Shown piece by piece: positions 23,636 to 37,300 of a stretch of DNA of 64,000 bases. The position numbers were made by a program, and so were the translations under genes. The notes under the pieces were generated by a model that saw nothing but the letters and a program-made list of their open reading frames with translations, was not told the origin of the DNA and did no database searches. Position 1 is the stretch's first letter; every line of letters begins with the position of its first letter. Source of the stretch: Acanthopleura granulata (Eukaryota > Mollusca > Polyplacophora > Chitonida > Chitonidae); NCBI GenBank assembly GCA_016165875.1, contig JABBOT010000080.1, positions 2,077,205-2,141,204 of the forward strand, in the 5' to 3' direction.

Positions 23636-25346
23636 ACAGTAAAGAAATTAATAATTTGAAGACATTGAAGGCAAGCCTATATATACGATATATTACGAGG
23701 AAACAAAATCAACTTTCGTGCAATATCAATCTCTTCTTCACAAAATGATTTCTTGTAAATCAAAGTACCAGCGTTGGGCAAGTTACACGATGAGTAAGTG
23801 AGAATGTCTGTTAGGAATGGTGTGATTTAGCGATGACCCCATGTTACAAGTGAAAGTTCATCTCTGAATTTGGTTACTACTTGCAGTAGTGGGAACTGCC
23901 TCATTAAGTTCATAATGCGTCGTTAGTATATTATCTTATGTACCTTAAGTGCCTAATAATGTAATCTCCTCTGTGGGATACAGGCTATTTTCTATGATGC
24001 AGAGTTTCTCATGCTCAATTTATAAAGGTTTAGATTAAAATATACAAGCAATGAAAATTCTAAAATAACTGGAAAATAAAATTGACACCATTAAGTGAGG
24101 AATATAATGTAAAGTTTCATTACGGACCTTTTCAAACAGTGTAAGTGTCCGTTGTTTTATTGAAGACGTAAGACTTTTCGGGAATTTTTTTCCAAGGGAG
24201 CTACAGGTTTGGTGAACAACTGGAATTTTTCCATTTGATCGACGCCTTGAAAGACGAGGAAAGGGTTAGGAATTTATGTTTCAGCCGTGCGTAATTTAAC
24301 CCTAGAACCTATGGATAGACAGGTTACGTAAGATGTCAGTATGTCAAATCTTCTGTGCTTATATCGCCAGCCGCAGGTTCCTCTCCAACACCCTTAAGCC
24401 AGAATCCAACCCTGTCATGAATCCCAGACATCAAGTGGAGCGCCGGTTTAAATACCTGCTATCTAAAGGAGGGAACTTAGAGGCGTGTTAAAAATCCTGC
24501 GGGTGCCTCTCGCTAAGAAGCTTGTGGGTGGAACATCGCAAGGGGCAAAGGTATGCGTGTATTTGGGACGTGTCTGGTAGCTATCCCAAGCCTCCCCCCT
24601 TGTAGGCCAATACATCGCCGGGTGAGATGTGCATGGGAGAGTTGAGGGCGTGGTGGATTATCATGTGGAACATACTGAGGGGATAAAACTTGCACTCAAA
24701 GCGATGGTCTTTTTGGTCTGCGATTCCGTCCATGTACTTTTTGTGATTATACAGCCTATATAGCTAATGCTTTTCTGAACGTTATTCTGGTAAACTAGTC
24801 CTGTCTTTGCAAGATAGTGCACTCTGCGGGAGGTTTACCTTTAAAGTAATAAGTGTCTTTGGAGGGAGCCTATCTATGCATTCCGTGGCCTGAGGTTACA
24901 GACGGAGTGCAGTTTACGGTGATGAGACGTATAACCATCACCCGATGGAAGTAATTTTCCAGCAGAGCCGGTTCCCAATTGGTCTGCTACAGTTGTCCGT
25001 CAGCCATCTTGTAACAGCGTAGTAAAAAAAGTCTTCTCTAGTTTACAGCTGGAGGACTACTTGTATGTGTATATTGGCAGGTAGGACTGCAACAATTGAG
25101 AACGTTTTGGCAGACTCCAGCCATCTAGTGCTGTATATGAAGTGTGCTAAGAACCGAAAGCACAGTTCGAAGTGTCAGGCAATCCGTCTAGTGAGCTAGT
25201 TTCGTGAAGTGTTCGTGTCACATGTCTTCCAAGTGCTCGCACTTTAGGTTTCTGAAGAAAACCATTGAGAAGCGTGAAAGGCTTCACTGAGATGGTTGTG
25301 TTCTAAGGTGTTGTTTATCCCCAGTTAATTCTGATCCAGTATCATC

Positions 25347-28300
25347 ATGAGTCGTAAGCGACGGGGATCCGAATGTTTATGGCAAATCGACCATAACCGA
25401 GGCCGTCGAAAAAACGCCGTGTATTCTGCCCCCGTCGTCTGCCGGACGGCATCCGATGAAGACGATTACATAAACGGGGATTCTCCCACCACGAGGAGAC
25501 ACGGATTGCACAGAGAAGGCCCTGTACAATGGGAAAGCTCTCCGAACGTAAGTCAATGAACGTTATACTGAAATCTTCTGCTTTACTAAGTATTCCGAAC
25601 AATTGTTTTGCCTTGATTTCTTTCATAGAATAAATTAGCAGAATATAATATGATGTCTGTACATATAGAGCTACGACAGAATTTTGATTTTTTGATATTT
25701 TCCTTTACTTCGATCAAAACAGGCCCAAAGACCCATTTACAGAACATTTGAATGATTTTTTATTCTATCATTTCCATGCAAAGGAAAAAATCAGTAAAGT
25801 TTTTCATGTAAGGCGAAAGATATGAGGGAAATGTCAATGTTTGAAGAAATCACCTGCAAGATTACAATATTGTTGACGGTTTGCTTAACGTTTTTCGACT
25901 GAAGTGAACCTGGTGTTGCCATGGATACAGCCGTTACACTTATATGGACTTTCAGTTCGGTAGTTTTTCCATTGGTTTCAACAACTGATATGATTTGTTT
26001 CTTTGGTTTGCCTTTGGTAAAAAACATTTACCATTATTTCGGCTATATCACGACGGTACCATAAAGCCCTACATGGGGTCAGTTGGCACTTTGCGCATAC
26101 CCACATGGAAAGTCCTGACCAGATAAAATGTACTGATGTCGCGTTCATCGGAAATTGGCAGATCCAGTAATGATGAACACTAGATGAGGAAGTACCAAGA
26201 TCACCAGTTTATAGTATTATACCTTAATACAGATTCATGAATGAGCACAAGTATATGATACTGTTATAACACCTGGATCTGCATTGCCTGAAACAATTTC
26301 TACTTTCATCACCACTTTTCTGTGAAACTATGCAAACTTCTCGGCTTAATATTTCTTCAAATTTACAGAGAAGTAGCAATAAAGAAAAAAGAAAAATAAA
26401 GGAATTGTTCGTCTTTGAAGCACGCGAAAGTGAAGCCACAGTGTTAATTCTCAGCGCTCCTTATGTGATGTGAAAGCTTTAAGACTACGGTACGATTCAT
26501 ACGTATAGAGAGACACTAAAATAGCAGTTATATGGGGTCATGACCTGACCTGTTGCTCATCCTGACCCTTACAACTGCTTATAAACATCATTGAGTCGTC
26601 CAATTAAATAAGAGGTAAGGTAACACGGAAACCTAAGTGTATGGAACACAGGCTTAGCAGGCTATTGAAAAAATATTATAATACGTGTGATTTAGTTAAT
26701 GTAGTCAAATTAGCACGGCAAATTTGAGCTTGCGTAGTTTTGTTTTCAGAGAGGATTTGCAACTACTATCTTGCACTAGAAACGTTTGTAGATCATCAAT
26801 TAAATGACGATATTATCATTGACGTGTACATTCTATCTTTAGATCCTAACCTCGAGGCCTCTTCGGCCATCTTGTTCACTTTCGAGGTTTCCTGTGTATC
26901 AAACCCTACAGCATGATGTAAACTCACCAAAGTAGCAGCAGTTTTACATCTGGTCTATGTTTATAGATCATTAATTATACCAGCAAGATAAACAGTGCGC
27001 GAATCACATGCATGGACTGTTTAAAGCACTTTTCAGACAGAAAAGATTGGTGCAAACTATGATGACTGCTTAACTGCTTTCTGCTGCCAGCTAAACCATA
27101 CAGGACGCTTTTGGTACTACCGGTGCTTATTTGCGGAAAAGCACTTATCAGGGTGACCAAGCGAAATTTATTACAAACTCACTTTCCACACCAGAACGGT
27201 ATTTCTAGGAAAAGAAAATTTGCACGGAAATTACGATACTTGTACTTATTTTACTGAGTTATTTTATTTTAATTTATTACTGCGGGCTCTTCTAGGTTTC
27301 TTTTCACCATAATGCTCGTCACCGTCGTATAAGTAAAATATTCTTGTGTATGGCGCAAAACACCAATCAAATAAATAAACAAATAAATAAATGAATTGAT
27401 TAATAATTTCAGTTTCGCCAATGAACTATTATACTGTTCTCTCCAAGGATTGGCAAGGAAACGCTTTTCTGGAAAGAATAGCCGGTATCAGGTTATGACG
27501 AATATATATAGGAATATACAAACGGCAAACACATAATCACTTTCTGTTTAGTTAATCCATATATTTAAAAATGGACACCAGGACGTCAGTTTTAATAATC
27601 AGAAAATTTACCACTTGAGAAAAACCAGGAGAGGTTATGGCTGCGAACTCGCAGTTTAGACTGATGACGTTTCTCATCAGACAGACATTCCTTGTTTATG
27701 TAAAGAGATATAATGGACCTGAATGTGTTTATCATGCAGTTATCTTAATCGGTTACTGATTACCATGTAATTATCATCTAGTGTATCAACCATACTGAAG
27801 GCATGCAGTTCCGTTACACTGCCATGTTGTTATTTTTACACTGAATTCCAGTTGCAGCTATGCACAAATTACTGACTAACATGACATCAAGGACCACAAC
27901 TGACAGAACGCGTGGGCCACTAATGGGCGTTTTTCTGGACAGATTTACGTCATTTCTACCGGACGTTGGTTCTTTCCACAAAATTAATGTATTGTTTCAT
28001 TAAATTGAAGTCTTTCAGATATGTTTCATTAAATTTGATTCCCATGCAACAAAACTGTATTTCATCAGGCGTAACATTTATAATGGATGCAAGAATTCTT
28101 TTCCACATCCATCTATTTTTCTTGGCATTTCAGTTCCAAGTAAGTGCGCACGAGTTAGCTTGACGTAGTTTCCATTACTTTTCTCAAGTGATGGTCTCAT
28201 GGATACCCTTGGTATAGGACGCAAGAAAAAAGAAACGCATATGTGAAATGTTACTTAGATCCTATGTCTGCCTTAGTTCAACGTGGAATAATGTTTCTTT

Positions 28301-31300
28301 ATTACGTTGCCATTGCCAGCCACGCTGCACATAGAGATGGCCACAATAATCACAAAATAAGCAACGTGGGTTACATCCAGCGACCACACCGGATCACAAC
28401 TGGACGTGTTTCTGTCACCATCATGTGTAACGTAGGTTTTTCAGATTCTGCTGACGAAATCATTGGCCGATTTGCCTGGATATACAATCCTTTACCCCTA
28501 TACTTTGCTTTATTAGGACATTAGTCGTGTAATTGTTCTTATCTAATTTTAGTATGGGATCCGTATCAGCTCTGTTCAGTCAACACGTTTGTCCAATTAT
28601 GAAACACCACTGAGTTTAATTACGCCTAATTGTCCTCTCCCAGCAGCTTACTTGTCTGGACATATGCAGAAAGAGTGTTTGTCTGCACGCTGTAGTGCCG
28701 AACTACCACGTGTGGAATCTACCCTGTTGTTTAGACATACCAGTCCAGCGAGTTGTAACACTCCTGAAGTCAACAACAACAACGCTCAACCGACCATTTG
28801 TTTTATGCAGTTGCATAACAGTGTAGTTCGAATCGTAACATTACACCATATTTAACTTTCTAACAAAGTACCAGGTGGGGCCTTCCGCACGAGTTATAAT
28901 TTGCACTGTAATAACCAAAAGTTGCTGAACTAGCTCAGTCACAGCTGCAAAATGTTTAGGATAAATATGTTTTTGTATTTTTTTTTCAAGTGAATCTTTT
29001 AACCTACTGGAGGTTTGCTATGCTGACTTTTGTGATTAAGTATGGTACTATGGGCCCTACTTTCAGCTGGGACTGGGAGAATCAAACAGAAACTCGAGGG
29101 AAAATCGCCGAAATCTCCAGCTGAAAACCGTCTTCATGTTGTCGTCGTGGGGAACCCAGGCCATGCATCAGGTAAATGTCTTAACTAAGCCGTTGAGCGT
29201 TGTTCTGTAGATGGGGTTTGGGCACTTACTCTGTGGGTACTTACAGGACCCTTTCACCCTGTGTACACTGTTTGTTCTGTGGGTACTTACAGGACCCTTT
29301 CACCCTGTGTACACTGTTTGTTCTGTGGGTACTTACAGGACCCTTCCCTTCTGTGTACTCTGTTTGTTCTGTGGGTACTTACAGGACCCTTCCCTTCTGT
29401 GGTCACTGTTCTGTGGGTACTTACAGGGCCCTTTCACCCTGTGTACACTGTTCTGTGGGTACTTACAGGACCCTTCCCTTCTGTGTACTCTGTTCTGTGG
29501 GTACTTACAGGGCCCTTCCCTTCTCTGTACACTGTTTGTTCTGTGACATCCTTTCGTTCTGTGTACACAGTTTGTTCTGTGGGTACATATATAGGACCCT
29601 TTCCTCCTCCACGCACTGTTTGTTCTGACAGTACGCGGGGCTCTGTGGGCATATAAAGGATCATTCCTTCCGTGTACACTGTTTTGGGAGTAGGTAGGGC
29701 TCTTTCCTTCTTTGCCAAATGTTATTCTGTGGGAAGGCATGGGCCTTTCTTCGTGTGTACAATGTTCTGTTTGCACCGCTTACGCTTCGTGAATATCACT
29801 GTAATGAACCGTTAGAAGTTATAGAGGCAGGTTATATTGCTTACACTTCATGAATACAAATAAAATGAACAGTATGGAGTAGAATCACAATAAATGATTT
29901 TAACTTCGCAAACGTCACTAAAAAGAGCTATATGTACTTCTATATGTAGACCAGAATCAGAGCAAATAGATTCTACAATCCCCACGGGATTCTTTCTCCC
30001 TGCGTTTAAGGTATGTATCCCCCATCTCTTAATGTCAGCTTCCCTTAATGTCTCTTTACAGCCCCGGAGTGAGATATTGACGGCCCACCTGCATCCTCTC
30101 ATTCTGTTTTTATGATACGCCTGTGGAAGTCATTAGAAAATAGACCCACTATAAAAAGCCGACTATTCCGTTTGTTTACCAGTCTAGTTCAGTACTATTT
30201 GAACTTTCCAGTATAGCCGCTGACTCTGTAGGTGATCCTGACAAAATTCCTTCGATAAAGACCATAGACTGTTATCGACACATGGCAGCTGGAAGAGAAA
30301 TAAAATCGTTTTATGGAAATTTAAGCAAGGTACTTCACAGTCAGTGATGGTGTCTAAGAGTAAAGCGGTAACGAATTTCCCCGAAAGTCTCGTGAAAGCC
30401 ACAATGATTATGCCAGTAGAGGTCACAGATTGTGGAAAGGCTTGTCATTTTATGCTTTATTCCTCTGATTGACATGTGTGTATATTCACCGTTATGACTT
30501 GATATCGGAATATAAATTACCCGTTTCCCTTTCTTATGTGTTCACAAAGTGTCCAGGTACATTTTAAACAGGAAGACGACTTATTTATAAGATTGAATGA
30601 TCAAAAGGCCTTCTCACAGTCTGTTACCAGACCTACTATTCGCAAAATCATGTGGGTCTCGCGAGATTCTGCCGTAGTCGAATACCGCTTATTCAAAACG
30701 ATGCCGAATTGACAATCTTACACATGTTCAGACTTAAACGCCTATTCCCTCCGATGAACTTGTCTGTTATTGTCCATTCACCTAAATACCGAATAACACC
30801 ATTGCCACGATAAAGCAAAAAAGTGTTAAGTGCAATTCTAAGAATAAAGCTGACCAGAGGATATATTTACAAATGTTCGTGGCACAATTTATTCTTTGTA
30901 TGTATAATTGTAAATGACGTTTTGACCTGACACTTCAGTACTCGCTGACGTCATTAAGAAACAAAAAAAATGTTTCAAAAACACTCTTGTGAAAATGACC
31001 CCAGTGTCTGTCTATCAAGCGGTGAGTGTTGACATGCGGTAGTCCAAACTTCAAGCAGAGTTGACTGGCCGGAGTGAAGGCGGTTACCATCGACATTCCC
31101 GACACGAGTTTGAAGATTGCGGAAAACTGCGAACACTGACATATCCTTACTCCTGATGCTCTAGTGATCACATCTTCAGTACAGGAAGACTGAGTGCTCC
31201 CTGCAGCGGAATGGGGCCTACACATCCACCGGAGAGTCGCTGGGATATGCGCGTGATTACAAGCATATATCTTATCTTACCAAACAAACGTCACAGACGG

Positions 31301-34300
31301 CAGGGAAGGCTAATTAGATAACATCGAATTTGCGTTCTGGGAGATAACCCTCGAGTGCCGTAGCTATACACACATTCATTCTGGCATATACAGTGTAAAC
31401 ACCGTAATTATAGGCCTAAATGTGACTGTAATGAGGATAAATCACCATCTTTTCCATATTGTTTTAAACAGGTTACAGTAAGGTTGACAAGAATAGCTTG
31501 ACACTTGGGTATTGTACCTGTAGTTGAGTTCAAAGACACAACGCAGTCGCTATCACTGATGACGTCAAATTCTTAAGGGTTGCTTTTGTATTCGATCGAA
31601 TAACATGTCGCTATATCAGATGCTTTGCCTCCTAATGCTGTCCAAATGATTTGGCAGTATAACAACGATTGCATGAAAAACACATCCACTGGGGTATACG
31701 CATATTCCCTTAATAAGACCAATGAATACAGCTACAAGGTTAAGTCATTTGACCAATAAATACTCGATAATATAATTACAATGATATTCCGCCTACTCCA
31801 TGCTTAATCAATAATATCTGTATTTATACTGTTACATTCTTTGACGCAAGATTAAGTATTAATTAACGTAATTACGAGGACATATCTTACTTGCAAAAGC
31901 ACATATACTCCAATAAAAAAAATCACAAAAACAAAAAAACCGAAAAAAAAATGCTTGACGTAATCTGAAGATAACAAATAAAATGTTGAAAATATTGAAA
32001 CGTTAAACATGCTACGTCTGAGTTTTTAGGGAGTACGTATGCTTTAGCATTATGTTAAGCTTATTGAAGGATCAACATACTTCTTGCAATTACTCACTCA
32101 CCACTATGTCACTTGACTTACAATGGTTCAATAACACACACTTACCAGGATATATTATCTGGCTTCTATAGGTGATCAAAAACACACACTTACCAGGATA
32201 TATCATCTGGCTTCTATAGGTGATCAAAAACACACCCACAAGAATAGGCCTATGTTATCAGACTTAGGAATACTTAATAAAACACTCTTATCATGATATA
32301 TCAGATCGCAATTAATCACACACATTAATTTACGATCATATATCCGACTTACCATGGCTAAGTAGGACACTTACGACTATATACCGTCTGTCTCAGTTAG
32401 TCTCAGATACGGGACCACAACATCTCAACCGATTTCACAACAGCACGATCTCTACTTTACTTGACTCTTCCGCTTACCGTGACAATGTTTTATGTTTACA
32501 GTCGCCTGGACCACAAGAAGAGGAGCTACTGGAGTCCACAGAGGTTGGTGATCTCAGCAAAGTGAAGTCACTGCTGGCGGACGAGGACCGGGTTAACGTG
32601 AACTGTGTGGACATTCTGGGCAGGACACCTTTACTCATCGCCATGGAGAGAGATAACATGCAGGTAGTATTCCTATGTTCGGGATGAATGACTTCTCTAG
32701 TCAATAAACGATCCCTCTCTTCCTTTGTATGTTGGTATACATTCATATCGCATTCTTACAATTGTATTAGCCTTTAGCGGATATTTAGCGCAGTAGTAGA
32801 GAGATCATCAGATTAAAGTCAGGCTGTGTGTTTACAGACGATAATTACTGGTGATTTTGTCCGAAAATTAAGCGAACATTTGACATATTAGGTCAGACAT
32901 CCTGCAAACAATCGAGGCCGTTTTGTGTTCTTTCCATTTGTTAAATGTTAAAATGTCAAAAATTGGGTCGACCGATCAACCGCCAACAAACAAATACATA
33001 GAATGACAGACAAACAGACTTAGTTTTTATCACTGGGGTTAGTGTTGAAGGTATGTATTTTTCTTAATCAACAAAGCAGCGAAAACCGTGAATGGCGCCA
33101 CAATTACTATTCTAACAAAACTTAAAAAAAACAATACCGTTGTCCATAGCGTTGTGAGCAAAGTTCTTTGCCCATGCAGTCATTTGGGGGAAATAGTCGA
33201 CGTCAGGCCGGAAAGCAATAATGTGGACATCGTGCACAGCACTGGAGAAGGCATACTACGTGGACGACATAGCCGTACAGCTCTGGTTCTCCTTCTGGCT
33301 GAAATTAATAGCCTTTTGATCTTCTCACGTAGTTATTTCCGCTTATTGTCCCGCGGGACCATCCATTAACAAATTGCATTGTACATGTAAAGGCACACGC
33401 ATTCACATTATAGTCAGTGCGTTGACTGACACTGTACTTTTCATTAATTACAACTATGCATACTTTTGTTGTCAATAAATGATGGATTTGCCGATGTCTT
33501 GGAAATGGGAATGAGTGGCACAGCTTGGCGTTGGTACACTGTTGTCTCTACTCCATCTTAGTGTGAATGTATCTGAACGCTTCACTGCCAAGAAAAAGCC
33601 TACATCTCCAAGGTGCACCACGTACAGGGCCATGTGCAAGACACACCACCCTGGCCTAAAAACTTTTTTACCACACTAACTCCTCTATTTGTGCGCGAGT
33701 TTTACCTCTACAGGCGCTTTTATGAGTAATAGGATCCGTAATAGGAAAAACACGTGCTCTGTGTGTGGATCACATGTTGTTTCAACCGATGATATTACGG
33801 CCATTATGACGGTTAATCTGGCGGCTTGTTGCCAGGCCTTTTATCGCTAATTTTACGAAAATTTTATAGCAGTGTGGAAAGCTGTAGAACACTACAAGAA
33901 TACACTTTATAGGTGGTATCTGCATAAAAATTTGCCCATACCCCTCCCCAAACTCTATGATATTCGTTGACCAAAATTGCACATTTCTTCAGAGAACTGA
34001 TCTTTTCGATTTTAGCATAAGCAAAAAAATCACCACTTGAGGTCCATAATTTTTTAAAGACAAATCTGTGACGTCACGAATCGTGTCGTCATGAATGAAT
34101 CAACGTGCTATTCCAGAAAGTTTGTGCTACAAGATGACGAGTGACACGAGATCTGACGAGATAAACCAACCTTCCGTCTATTAACTCATATGTTATCCAG
34201 ATCCGTTTCTTATATTGCACCCAAACAACAAAAAACAAAAATAAAAAAAAAAAAAAAAAGAAAAAGAAAAAAAACCCCCAAAACAAAGGAACGCATAGGC

Positions 34301-37300
34301 TTTCATACCTTTCATACCTATGTTTGGTTGAAATTTGGTTAAATAATTAAATACGCTGTTATTTTCAACCAAGTTACACAGTGAATAAGTCGGAATATCA
34401 GTTATCATGACATAAGCAGCGGATTGTCAATCAGCCATGTCACCAGGCGACTAGTGGATGTCCATTGTGAGCATTGCTACAATGTTCTAACTACATGTAA
34501 GTGTTTGTTTTTTTTGGAAGAGTATATAATTAATTTAACTGCTAATATTGTTCTGAAACATTTCAGATGATGGACCTGCTTCTGAATAAATCTAGCAAGA
34601 AGACCATGGACACGGTTTTGTTGCACGCCATCAATCTGTCCAAGGAGACCATCGCCATGATGATCCTACGGCACCCTGTCTATATCAAGAAACACAAAGT
34701 CACGCTCAACAGGCTAGGAACAAACGTCGGCATTCTTGACGGAGACTTTCCTTTGACGTCCAACTTTTATCTGGACACCACGCCTCTGATTCTCGCTTCT
34801 CAGAAAAACCTATTTGGTGTGGTAAAACTTTTGCTGCTCCGAGGCGAGAGCATATCCCGACCCCATACCCCCTGTTGTATTTGTAATATATGCGATCGAC
34901 GCATGAAGAGAGACCGCCTCCGATTCGCTCACAGGAGATTGAATACTTACCGCGGATTGGCTAGTGAATCGTACATTACACTCGCCAGCAAGGACCCGTT
35001 TGAAGAGGCCTTTGATTTAAGACAGGAAGTGATGGCTCTGTCCCACAACGAAAAGTATTTTAAGGTAGGTAATCAGACTCCCACGTATACAAGACCAGGT
35101 CGTACTGGTTTCCTCTTCGGTTGTACCTGGGGAGGTCTGCCAGCAACCTGTGGAAGGTCCAGGGAGTCCTCTTGACAATACCCAGTTTCCTGCCATCTGG
35201 CCGCGGTCGTATATGCGAAATATTCTTGTGTACGTCGTAAAAAAAAAATAGAGTAAATAAATAAATAAATAAATAAAAAATTGAGACAGGCGTCCACTTC
35301 GTATCAACATTTGTTTCTTTGTTCCTTGTTTCTTTCTCGTGCAGATTTCAAAAGCTGCGCTTTTTTTCGCACTTCCATTCTCCGTAAAGTTAGTGTCTCT
35401 GGTATATCTGTCCTTAGATTCTTTCCTCAATCGTTTATTCAATCAACTTCAAACTTGCCAGGGTGTATGATTGTAAGTTTGAGTATTCGAAATATTGCAT
35501 ATTGCATATGTAAGTTAGGCAATTCTGATGTCAGAGATCTTTTGCTTTTAAATACATCCTGCCTTCCTTAGGTGTGGAATGAATGAGGCATGACATTTAC
35601 ACGGCATGGCAAATATGAATTATATTTAACGGACGCAACAATAGTATTCTTGGATATGCAATAAAACATCAACAATTCAAGTTCTAGATGACACATCCTA
35701 TGAACTTGTAAGAATTCCAAACTAAAAGTTGTTTTCTAGAGTTAACAAGCACAGTTAACAGTTAACAAACTGGCTGTGGCTGTTTTAGGCCTGTTTCCAT
35801 CTCTTACGAAATATATGAAAAGTTATATCATTTGTTGTTTTGTCTTTTAACTTTGTTGGACATTTTTAAGTACCGCTCGTGTCTGGGAAGAATAAGCAAC
35901 TACACCCTACAACTGAAACATTTCGTTTCCACAAGTTATATATATATATATTCAGTGCTTTTGTGCATATCATCGACACTTATATTTATTTTCATAGATG
36001 TCATAGTGTCCCCTGCATGAACGCCAAAATATCCAGGTACGAAATACAAAGACGGAAATATACCCAAAACGGATCAAACTTATCGAAAGAAATTCTGAAC
36101 TTTCATACTTACACCCTTATAATTAATACAGCAATCAGTTTGTTTCTAATAAGTTATATTAAGTTTTTCTTAACTTTCTTTCACTGTGTTAGTTTTTCTA
36201 ACACAGTGTTGTCCTAACGCCATGCAGGAACACATGTGTGTTTTTAAAATCTTTTTTGATTCTAGTTAACGAATTCATCGAGTGCTGCTGTACTTTTAAA
36301 CGCCTGTAGACTGGTCTGACTCCCTGCCAGGAGCCATGTTAGTTCGTGATAAATGGGCAGAACACCGAAGTCTGTCTCCACTTGCTAAAGTAGCGCACAT
36401 TGCATGCTTCCTCCAGTCTGGGCTTTATAACTTCCGCCTGGAAGGAGCAGCATTTGCGAGTGGCGCATCAGTACGCCCTGGCAGAAAAGTTACATGGGAA
36501 CGAACAGAAGCACGTGTCGATTTATGTCCAGGCTGAAGCACTGCACACTTTGGCAACATGCAATTATTTCAGTTAATTGTTAAATTAACTATGTCCTAGT
36601 GCATTTAAAGTTTTATGCGATATAATAAACGGTGATAGCAAGAAACTTGTTGAATTATGAGTCACTGCTTTAACACAAGGACACATGCCATTGGTGTCCA
36701 CGAAAGCTTTTCAGACCGACATCCATTACCCAGTGGTATACGGTGTTGGAATGCAGTTCAGACTAGTTCACACAAGCAGGCTTTTGTGAGTTGATTTATC
36801 ATGAGCTAGTTTTTCTCCTGGTCTTTGCCTATTTTTCCTATCATACCGGAAGTCCTTACATATATAAGAGAAATATTCTAGATAATGGGAAAAATACATA
36901 TGGTTGATTCCTCGGAAAGAGCAAAGTATTGTGCTTTGTTTAGTTCAAAACGTGGTGCCGAAATAGACAACGTTAGCATGTGACTTACATCATGGTTACC
37001 TCCCACCCTAATGCTGGTCGCCGTCGTGTAAGTGAAATATTCTTGAGTACAGCGTAAAACACTAAATAAATAAAATAGATAAAATAAATAGATAAATAAA
37101 TAAATAAATAAACAAACAGATAAATAAATAAATATAAATCAACCTATGCGTTACTTTATTGGTACACAAAATATTATAAAAGGTTGACTCGGAACAGTAT
37201 ATGCACGCATTTATGCATACGTCGTCGTATAGGGAACCCCACTCTACCACCACCACCATGCGTCCTGTCTGCCCAGTTCCGTACTAAGAAGTTTAATTTG

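Larger units (their letters stand above)
16293..25346. other. Long stretch without a recognised gene
   Basis: The first part must hold the SNRPD1 3' UTR, but I cannot fix the poly(A) site. Two SINE fragments and one inverted-repeat structure are listed separately. The minus frame at 20496-20699 has an acceptor-like TTGTTTCAG followed by 67 open codons and a stop; it could be a terminal exon but resembles nothing I know. The last part (about 25200-25346) should contain the TRPC promoter and 5' UTR; no TATA box stands out. Confidence 0.4.

Noticed and set aside
26224..26439. 71-codon minus frame with a hydrophobic start and later cysteines, like a secreted peptide
   Set aside because: Lies within the proposed TRPC intron 1, with no promoter or family resemblance; the T-rich sequence can mimic a signal peptide.
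29067..29171. Alternative reading frame of TRPC exon 2 ([10 protein letters not shown]...[10 protein letters not shown])
   Set aside because: It looks more protein-like at first sight, but the frame set by phase-0 joins to exons 1 and 3 is the other one, and this one would need different junctions.
29200..29776. Open frames of 94-147 codons on both strands
   Set aside because: Products of the 46/42-bp minisatellite in TRPC intron 2; no start context, homologue or splice support.
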